Assembly: GCA_030522415.1 (NCBI GenBank) | Contig: CM060121.1 | Location: 20,506,642 to 20,570,641, forward strand | Direction: 5' to 3' | From: Channallabes apus | Lineage: Eukaryota > Chordata > Actinopteri > Siluriformes > Clariidae | DNA length: 64,000 nt | Shown here: in pieces, positions 57,380 through 64,000 of the stretch | Numbering within the stretch: position 1 is the first letter of the stretch | Layout of the letters: every line of letters starts with the position of its first letter | The notes under the pieces: model-generated | What the model was told of the DNA's origin: nothing | Database searches by the model: none | Seen by the model: only the letters and a program-made list of their open reading frames with translations | Made by a program: the position numbers and the translations under genes

Positions 57380-60300
57380 AATTTATTTATTTATTTATTG
57401 AGACAACAACAAAAAAGGATAAAATACCCGAGAGGATCGAAAATAATGTATAAACCGTGACAAGGATGTAGCAAGAGACACTTTCATTAAAAATAATATC
57501 ATAATAATCTAGAAGTCTATTATTCTTCTTATTAGTTTGAATTAATTTAAGAGAATTTAAAATTGAGGTCATTCTTAACAACTGAATATGTCAAGTGTAT
57601 TTTTTAAACAACTATGTATATATGTATGTATGTATTTATATACATATATAAATAAACACACACACACACACATATACCATATCAACTATACACTGTTAAC
57701 TTGCCATCTGCAATTATTGTTAAAAAAAGAATGTTGATTTACATAAACTAAGGTTTAAATGTCAAAATTAAAGATCATTAAACTCTATGTGGCTATTGCA
57801 TTTTTTAAAATTTACTTTTATACATAAATAGTACCCTGATTTATGGTTTTTTATTGTTAAACAAAACAGCAAATTAAAGCGGTCACTTTTTATCCGATTA
57901 ATCGATCGATCGAAAAAGAAATCAAAATAATAAAAGATTATCAAAATAATCGTTAGTATCATATCAGGTGGTCTCTGATGATACGCATCTCCAGTAGAAT
58001 TCCACCCCAGTGTGGCAATAACACAACAGTGGAATTCTACTGGAGATGCGAATCATCAGAGACCACCTGATATGATACTATGAACCTAGCAAATGATTTC
58101 CAGTTTAAATAGTTTAGCATGCACCACCTTAAGTAGTATAAGGAACAGCTAAATTTTAGCGAATCAAATGCAATGATATAATATAAAATAATAATAATAA
58201 TAAAATGTAATGGATTTGAGTCAGTGTGACCATACATAACTGACCCAAGTTTTTTTCTCCTGTCTCCAAATTCTACTCCACACTGCACATAATCTATCGT
58301 TAAAAAAAACAAATACTAAATGTGAAATTACTCTGCACAAGTTCAATGTCATCAGTAATGTAAGTTATAACACATTAGGCCCTAAGCTTGTGGGTTGCAG
58401 AAATTGAATCTTCTGGGGTCTGAAATGCCTCAATACATACACATGTGCATGACATCCATGACTGATGTACACACATACAGACATACACAGCAGCCCCTGT
58501 AGACAGCAGCCTGTACAGGAGAGACTGTCACTCAGTCGCACACCAACTGGCATTCTGCAAGCCTCCTCCGATTGCAACTCAGCTATATTTCTGTCTAAAA
58601 TGCAATGAGTCAGGGTTACCAATGGTTACCAGCAAGACAAACAGCAATCAATCCATAGTACGAGTGATTAATTAGCAAACGTTTAAGTAAAACTTAAGGT
58701 TAAAAGAAAGATTAAGAATAACTACGTTATACAGTCAGCTGTCATCGATGAACAACCTCCCACCATCTGGGACACCTCTCTAGATTATCAACAATACCTA
58801 ATAGAACATAAATGCTTGGATTAAAAGTTGCTACGCTGTATTGTCTTGTATAGGGAATGACGAAAGAGAAGTCTGTACGTTTTGTGAGCACTGCCCTGGA
58901 GAGAGAGAATGGGGATCTATGAAATGTCAGGAGGAGAGAGCAGGGTATGCCTACATGTCCAGTGTAATATTGGGCATGTGAGAAATTCATGTTTTGTTTT
59001 TTGGACATTTCTCCCAAGGATTTTCAATCCATGACAGGTTGGGCAGAACCTGTGATTACAAAGGGGACAACTGTAAGTGTGATAAACATTTTTAGTTATG
59101 ATAGAAAAATTTGTCCATCATTCTACAAAAAAAAAAAAAAAAAAAGGAAATCCCCCAAATTTTTTTAAAACAAACCACATAAAAATGAAACTGCTACAAA
59201 GTTAAGCAAAACATTGAACACAAGCAGAACAGCTCCCTTAATTCTACAAGTACATGCACATGCTGTGCTCCCTCAGGTTGCTTGAAAGCAAAGCAGATCA
59301 GAATACGAGCTACACAGGCAGCTCAGGGACAAGCAGCTCCACTGAGAATGTCCCGGCTACATTACGCAACACTGGGCCTCAGTGAGCTCATCCTTGTCCA
59401 GAGGGACAGACAGCATGGCTGGATGCCATCCATCTGCTTTGGCCCTTGAGGACTTCGACCCAAAGCTGCAGTGTTTCACCACTGGGCAGGTGCTCCCAGT
59501 GTACACTACTAAACAGGCCCTGCAGCTCACACAGTCCTAACGAGGTCCTCTTCGGCTTCATTTAGCCCCTGAGGCACACTGCATCCCAGCCAAGGGAATA
59601 CACCAGGCAAAGACAGTGCTTTCATTTGGCAAAGACTTAATGCAGACTAGAGATAAGCAGGGTCTGTTTAGAGTCATGGTTACAGCCGTATACGGTATGG
59701 TCATTAAGTCGTGCACATATACAGTTTCCATGACAAGTTCTCATCTATTTGCTTAAAAACAGCTGTTTGGTTTTACTGAGAGTGCGGGAGAATATGAGCT
59801 TTCTAGTTTATGCAAAACCATGAAGACTACATTAGAGATTTTTTGTTTGTTTGTTTTCATCTGAAAAAGGGTCTGTCATGTAATATGTCGCTTTCTATAC
59901 CGGCATACAAATATTCAGCTATAAATGTTGTATATTTATTCTTTTTAAGGTTTGGAAATAGTAAATGGCTTTGGACATCATAATACAGGCAGGTCTTTGG
60001 ACTGTGGGAGGAGACCAGAGTACCCGGAGGAAATCCACAAAGAACAGGGAGAACAAACTCCACACACAGAGGCCTAAATCAAACTTTTTTACCTCTTACA
60101 CGGAATGGATTTAATAAAGTTTCAATTAGTTTTATTTGTAAAATGATCAGATTCAATTGGTACTTTTTACTTCTAAGAAACTGATTATTCGGTACAGTGC
60201 TGTATATGATTCTAGTAATTATGACCTTAATTAATAATAGTACCTTAATTTTCCTTGGCATTAATCAACAGAAGTGTTGTGTTATTTATATTATTTTGTA

Positions 60301-63300
60301 AATATTAAAATATAACTTCTACAATATTATCTAAAATCCAACACTTCTAATTTAATACGTACTCTGTATTTTAGAAATAAATATCTATAATAAAACAGTA
60401 CCAAATTTTCATGTAATAATTAGGTGTTTTACCTACATGAAAAGCTACTGCTTTCAAATCAGCAAAGCAGGAAAAAAAACATCAATGTAAACTTCCACTC
60501 TGACAGAGAACGTACAAAAAGTCATAAGCACTTAAGGGTTAAATGCCTGCCCACAAATTTATAGTGGAGTTTATGTAATTATCTAATATTACATTCATTA
60601 TTATGTATGAGATACCAAACAAAACCTGGGGAAAAAAACAGGTTGGTCATATCTGGAACCAAAAGCCATTTGGTTTTGTTTGGATGTACCCCAGGAGGCC
60701 ATTACTTTACAAGGAAGCACTGTAATCCTGTATGAGATGTGACATATGCACACGCTGCAGGCTTCGTTTCACAGCAACTTGTAAGCGAGGCAATAAAATG
60801 TACTAACACAGCAAGAAGGTAGAGCGGCACTGGCGGTAAATGAAGCCTGTTGCTTTATTGGGGTATGTGGGAATCAGAGAGCTGCCTCACACGGATATGC
60901 ATCTCGGATCCCTGTCGAACTCAAGGAGCATCTCCATAAATAGGTCAAGAAAAACAGACAACAAATTACACCAAAAGGAGGGACCCCATTCACATGGATC
61001 ATCCTTATATTCCGTTCTTCACTCAGAAACTTTCAAAACAGTAAATGATACAGGTGTAGTTATATGCCAGTTTCTTTAATGATCAATAATGTTTTTTTTT
61101 TAAATAACATTTTAGTATCAAAGTGTTACCAATGTCATTTAAAGGCCAAATTAAAAAAAATGCATTTCTTCATTACGTTATGTCATGTCATATGAATGGA
61201 AAAATAAAAAACGCCACGTTTTAAACTTACCAGTTCAGTGTACTCGAAAACGAGCAGGAAAGGAATAGCCTCGACACACTGCCCAAGGCATTGCAGGATG
61301 TTTGGGTGCCGAAGAACCCTATAAAAATAAAACCTATAAGTATAAACTGTATAAATAAACATTTGAAACAGCACTGAAATAAAAAGGTGTGCCTTCATAT
61401 CGCTTGTAATGGTTTTAAACTGATCCACATCACAAAAGCAATGCAATGTCATTACAGGGAAGACAGATGGTGCTACTAACACATACAGACGATTAATCAC
61501 TGGAGTACAAAAAGTCCTCTTTCCCATCAATGATAAGTAAATTATACTCGTAGACTTGTACAAGTCTGAAGCTCTAACCTGTACGGATCTCCCTGCTGAA
61601 GGAAGTCGTTCTGCTCCTTGGAGCTGGCATTGGCCTTCAGCTCTTTGACCACCACTCTGGATATACTAGGGTCTGAATAGATTTCACTGAGCAACACCTG
61701 TCAATGATAAAACCATGTTATCTGTAAGTCTACTGTGCCGCAAAACTCTGAAAAAGTAACATTATTAAATTATGAAAGAACATTTTAATTCATAGTCATA
61801 AATTATGAGTATAATTTTATTAACAACATTTCTTGTCATAGCTTAGTGCATTCAGACCGAAGAGGGAATGCTGAAGGTTTGTACAATGGAAACTCTCCAG
61901 CATAGGGAGAAAAACAGAATATCAGTGCCACCAATGAAAAAACATTGGTTGGCTGCATTAACTGGCATTGATGCTAGCAGTCCCGATTTTTGCAAAAGTA
62001 ATTTTTAAATGGTATAACAATTCATGTACTCTCTATGCGACTTACTGTATTTAATCAAATTGAATAAAAATACCACTTATTCACAGTGACACAAGGGAAG
62101 TTAGTGTTATTCACAGCTACACAAAGAAAGGGTGTGTCAGAGCATTCTTTCTGAGATTTCATCACTGAAACCGCTCTTCCCTGGGAGAGGTCGGAAAAGG
62201 TTTTGCAGCTGACTGAGCACACGTCAGACAACCCCCCCCCCTCACCCTCACTCCCACTCCCAGTGAGGACTGTAAATAGAAGAATTTGCACCTTGCCAAA
62301 CCAGCCGCTCCCAATCTCTTGAATGTAACTAAGAGTGTGGCGTGCCACATGTGGGCCTGTTGAGACTTCTGAAAAGCAAACAAATAGAAAGAGGTGACTA
62401 GTCAGTCACACCATTTAACAGAAAGGAACATTTAACATGGATCAACTGGCAGATTTATAGGTGCAACATTCCTCTGAAATCAAACTCAAACCCATTACAT
62501 CAAATAAAAGACTATTTCCTCCATTTAAAAAATATTTTCAAACATTTACACTATATGATAACCGTTAATTCAGTACATACTCAAATCAGTAGGAATCAGG
62601 GATCTAACTGTAGTTAACAAATAGTAGAATTCCTACTACTTACTGATTTTTATTTATTCTTTGCAAAACAAATGTTTTTGTTGGTGTATGCGTGTTTAAA
62701 CATATACCACAGAAGTGTACTGTACATCACTGCTGTAAACTCTGCTACTCATTCTGAATCAAACCCCATGTTTCTTTCAACAAATCAACTAATGCAGATC
62801 TGGCTGAAGGTCAAATATTTTTACTGGGCTGATCAAGTAATTAAACTGATGCTGATTTAATACTGATTATGTTAAATTCCACCATTGATTAAAAGACGGA
62901 TTAACAGGGTGTAGGAATTCTGACTGACAAAAGGCAAAACTTACTATAACTGGCTATATAAAGCTTCAGGTCAAAACCAAGTACGCAGATAAATACCAGA
63001 GAAGTTCAGGTTTTTCGATGCAATTTCGCCTGCTGTCAGCAGTAAACCTAACATCCTCTCCAAACAAGCATTGAGCAGTATAGATTATTTTTCCATTTTA
63101 GCACATTAGCGATGAGACTAATGTAAAATCTGGTTTGTCTCCTAACCTGCTATCCGGGGCAGCTGGAGGTGTGGAGGTCCAGGCATGGGCACCTGCGGCA
63201 CAGCCAGTGTGTACACTTCAGCTGGAGACTGCATGGACGGGGTATCTTCTGCTGGAGGGGTGAAGTCGATTTCATCTTCAAAGTTGTCTTCAAACTCCTG

Positions 63301-63584
63301 AACAAAACATTATATAGCAGAGATTAGGTAGCATTGCAAAAGGCAATTACGTATGACTGTTTTTGAGGAATCAAACAGGGCGTAATTTCTTTACTTGCAA
63401 CAAAATCGAGTGTGGTTTATGACACATGGCAAGAGAGTGCTGCTGCCCACCTTAAAGTTGATCTCTCGTTCTTTGCAGCAGGTTACACAGTTTAGCAGCA
63501 CCACCACTGTAGCCACCAGGACAGTCACAGACACAACCAGCATAAGACTCAGAGGGAAATGTGATTCATCTGCAGAATCTCCTG
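47945..63584 (-). CDS. lmtk2: lemur tyrosine kinase 2, coding exons 2-14 (5' end outside window)
   Basis: Joined CDS: 63451-63584, 63147-63297, 62292-62368, 61579-61697, 61231-61318, 55225-55355, 53773-53857, 53409-53530, 52004-52153, 49069-51925, 48703-48835, 48379-48615 and 47945-47973; 1436 residues plus the missing signal-peptide exon (human total 1503). LMTK2 is a membrane-anchored endosomal kinase (reported Ser/Thr activity) that acts in endocytic recycling and binds PP1/inhibitor-2 and myosin VI. Order: transmembrane helix, juxtamembrane [20 protein letters not shown], kinase domain (GSGWFGKV loop, VVVKEL lysine, HSDLALRN catalytic loop, DYG, LAPEL), long acidic tail, PP1-docking RVVSF before [11 protein letters not shown], and C-terminus ending [11 protein letters not shown] for HRD and DYG for DFG are normal for this family. 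Human has 14 exons, matching. Confidence 0.96.
48038..48067. repeat. (AT)n microsatellite in lmtk2 intron 13
   Basis: Perfect AT repeat about 65 bp upstream (minus sense: downstream) of the exon 14 acceptor region. Confidence 0.9.
48379..48615 (-). CDS. lmtk2: lmtk2 exon 13
   Basis: [13 protein letters not shown], then [15 protein letters not shown], then [20 protein letters not shown] and DSDIEQG. Highly conserved with mammals. Frames on the other strand are shadows. Confidence 0.95.
48703..48835 (-). CDS. lmtk2: lmtk2 exon 12
   Basis: [20 protein letters not shown] and on to [16 protein letters not shown]. Phase 0 to 1. Confidence 0.94.
49069..51925 (-). CDS. lmtk2: lmtk2 exon 11 (2857-bp tail exon)
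   Basis: Begins [19 protein letters not shown] (end of the kinase domain). [57 protein letters not shown] and [11 protein letters not shown] follow, as in human LMTK2, separated by poorly conserved acidic sequence. Near the end [17 protein letters not shown] carries the RVxF-type PP1-docking motif. An ATG 56 bp upstream of the acceptor is intronic and not a real start. Confidence 0.97.
52004..52153 (-). CDS. lmtk2: lmtk2 exon 10
   Basis: [20 protein letters not shown] and on to YSERW. C-lobe of the kinase. Confidence 0.95.
52500..52750 (-). repeat. interspersed repeat ('agcgcttttagcaattgtc' family)
   Basis: 'atttatttttatagcgcttt', 'aagcagctttacacaatcaa', 'aaaaactccctgagatggta' and 'cttgagaggaaccagattca' are ordered landmarks of a repeat widespread in teleosts. 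Orientation uncertain; lmtk2 intron 9. Confidence 0.65.
53409..53530 (-). CDS. lmtk2: lmtk2 exon 9 (activation segment)
   Basis: [20 protein letters not shown] and then [23 protein letters not shown] motif present. Confidence 0.95.
53773..53857 (-). CDS. lmtk2: lmtk2 exon 8 (catalytic loop)
   Basis: [20 protein letters not shown], then YGIGPSRFK. Contains the catalytic Asp and DYG. Confidence 0.96.
54226..54560. repeat. interspersed repeat, hAT-MITE-like ('cgatttgtattgcgattctg')
   Basis: Contains 'cgatttgtattgcgattctg', 'atcacgatttccagatat' and 'gcgatacacgaatgaatc', motifs of a common fish nonautonomous element. Termini not defined. Confidence 0.45.
54720..54960. other. possible intronic regulatory element
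   Basis: A block of about 240 bp in lmtk2 intron 7 that is clearly richer in G+C and free of repeat landmarks, with 'cctttgcatgtattctgagcatgc' type octamer-like motifs. Suggestion from composition only. Confidence 0.2.
55225..55355 (-). CDS. lmtk2: lmtk2 exon 7
   Basis: [18 protein letters not shown], then [20 protein letters not shown]. Ends CATAG|gtta, splitting the HSD serine codon. Confidence 0.96.
56603..57958 (+). mobile_element. hAT-like element lacking its right terminus
   Basis: It starts 'tagggctgcaacaactaatc', the terminus of a common fish hAT family, with a subterminal palindrome (ataattatcgataat). Its other end 'aagattatcaaaataatcgt' is the expected inner right end, but the outermost 'tgcagccct' is absent and the foldback begins at that point. 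The interior has a (TA)n tract at 57322-57374 and no transposase. Confidence 0.6.
56930..56978 (+). repeat. SINE family A tail fragment
   Basis: 'ccctagcgaccgagaggaat' then 'tggccacgactaaaaaa' equals the 3' end of the 28386 copy. It lies inside the hAT-like element. Confidence 0.7.
57954..58080. repeat. near-perfect 127-bp foldback
   Basis: A 52-nt left arm (57954-58005, starts tagtatcatatcaggtggtc) and a complementary right arm (58029-58080) differ at one position that I can see (gatac/gattc). The loop is 23 nt. An RNA copy would form a long uninterrupted hairpin. It may be a young MITE or a snapback insertion; no conserved miRNA seed recognised. Confidence 0.85.
59990..60085 (-). repeat. 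SINE family B fragment
   Basis: 'tctttggactgtgggaggag' and 'accagagtacccggaggaaa' match the reverse complement of the family-B body. Confidence 0.7.
61231..61318 (-). CDS. lmtk2: lmtk2 exon 6
   Basis: [20 protein letters not shown], then LLVFEYTEL. Reaches the hinge; phase 0 end. Confidence 0.96.
61579..61697 (-). CDS. lmtk2: lmtk2 exon 5 (kinase Lys)
   Basis: [20 protein letters not shown], then [19 protein letters not shown]. The Lys of VVVKEL is the ATP-binding lysine. Confidence 0.95.
61698..62291 (-). other. lmtk2: lmtk2 intron 4
   Basis: Nothing but intron seen; a C-rich run occurs near 62230-62260. Confidence 0.5.
62292..62368 (-). CDS. lmtk2: lmtk2 exon 4 (glycine loop)
   Basis: [19 protein letters not shown]|gtgcaa. 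Nucleotide-binding loop G.GWFGKV. Confidence 0.95.
62369..63146 (-). other. lmtk2: lmtk2 intron 3
   Basis: No other feature recognised. Confidence 0.5.
63147..63297 (-). CDS. lmtk2: lmtk2 exon 3 (juxtamembrane)
   Basis: [20 protein letters not shown], then [14 protein letters not shown] and a Pro-rich stretch. Very close to the human sequence. Ends in phase 1. Confidence 0.95.
63451..63584 (-). CDS. lmtk2: lmtk2 exon 2 (transmembrane)
   Basis: 45 residues: [11 protein letters not shown], then the helix [20 protein letters not shown], then [14 protein letters not shown]. The acceptor is a NAGNAG pair (TTCAGCAG), so one residue may be optional. Needs one base from exon 1, which lies beyond 64000. 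Confidence 0.92.
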
Positions 63585-64000
63585 CTGAAGCAACAAAAAA
63601 ACAGAAGAGATTCAAGAGATTAAATCAAATTCACAACAAAGCAAAATCAATTTGCATTTTACTTTTTAAAGTCTTATAATACAAAGATTACAGACGTTTT
63701 ATTGACAGAGGTTATAAAAAGTGATTATAGAAAATGGTACACAAGGGGACAGTCAACAACGTATGTAAACTGCAATCAAATTGTGGACAATGCAAAGGAC
63801 AGGTCTATCTGTCAGTCAAATTTGTCAGGAAATATTCTGCTTCGATTAGGTACTGCAATTATGTTCATTTTATTTATTATTATTATTATTATTATTATAT
63901 TATCATTTATTTTTGTCCTCAGATCAGGCAATGTAGCCAAAAGCCATTTGGTTTTACAAGTATGGGAGATAAACTTAAAAAATTAAGAAGAAAAAAAAAA
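63585..64000 (-). other. lmtk2: lmtk2 intron 1 (incomplete)
   Basis: The intron continues past the window edge; a (TTA)n tract lies near 63877-63900. Confidence 0.6.

Larger units (their letters stand above)
55356..61230 (-). other. lmtk2: lmtk2 intron 6 (5.9 kb)
   Basis: Holds the hAT-like element 56603-57958, the foldback 57954-58080, a SINE-A tail piece, a family-B SINE at 59990-60085 and a complex block at 59220-59660 that might be conserved noncoding sequence. No alternative exon recognised. Confidence 0.55.

Noticed and set aside
1..64000. CRISPR arrays, bacterial operons, riboswitches or prophage
   Set aside because: The window is vertebrate genomic DNA; the tandem repeats are microsatellites and one 23-bp minisatellite without spacers.

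Overview
This is a vertebrate genomic window, almost certainly from a teleost fish. It has intron-rich genes with GT-AG splicing, long AT-rich intergenic and intronic DNA, abundant (CA)n, (TA)n and poly(A) tracts, and a dense load of fish-type tRNA-derived SINEs and hAT, Tc1 and mariner DNA transposons. The repeat set looks ostariophysan, possibly catfish, but that is inference only.

Three host protein-coding genes could be rebuilt exon by exon. (1) bri3 (brain protein I3, a lysosomal/endosomal membrane protein) is on the minus strand, 8116-15959: 3 coding exons, 133 aa. (2) tecpr1 (tectonin beta-propeller repeat-containing protein 1, an autophagosome-lysosome tethering factor) is on the plus strand, 26785-45166: 24 coding exons plus an upstream noncoding exon, about 1122 aa. 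(3) lmtk2 (lemur tyrosine kinase 2) is on the minus strand, 47945-63584: 13 coding exons, 1436 residues in the window. The first lmtk2 exon (signal peptide) lies beyond the right edge. Every junction is GT-AG and all phases agree.

Order and orientation match the human 7q21.3 block LMTK2-(BHLHA15)-TECPR1-BRI3, read in reverse. bhlha15, which I recall between TECPR1 and LMTK2 in human, is not seen; tecpr1 and lmtk2 converge tail to tail with candidate poly(A) signals about 110 bp apart.

Layout: 1-6860 is gene-poor, with a SINE fragment and one DNA-transposon remnant. 6861-16340 is bri3 with its likely 3' UTR and promoter. 16490-20017 is a repeat island (hAT-like, SINE and LINE pieces). 20018-24793 is bounded by 29-bp terminal inverted repeats and holds a diverged direct duplication, an intron-bearing tRNA-Ile(UAU) pseudogene, a 23-bp minisatellite and a possible two-exon minus-strand transcript. 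26190-26400 is the tecpr1 promoter and exon 1. 26775-45800 is tecpr1, with mariner, Tc1, SINE and LINE insertions in introns. 45900-64000 is lmtk2, whose largest intron holds a truncated hAT element followed directly by a near-perfect 127-bp foldback.

The biology most worth a second look: the tecpr1 exon that in mammals encodes the ATG5-interacting region is markedly shortened here; the TIR-bounded 4.8-kb segment; the foldback at 57954-58080; and a mariner-type element with a palindrome nested inside perfect terminal repeats.
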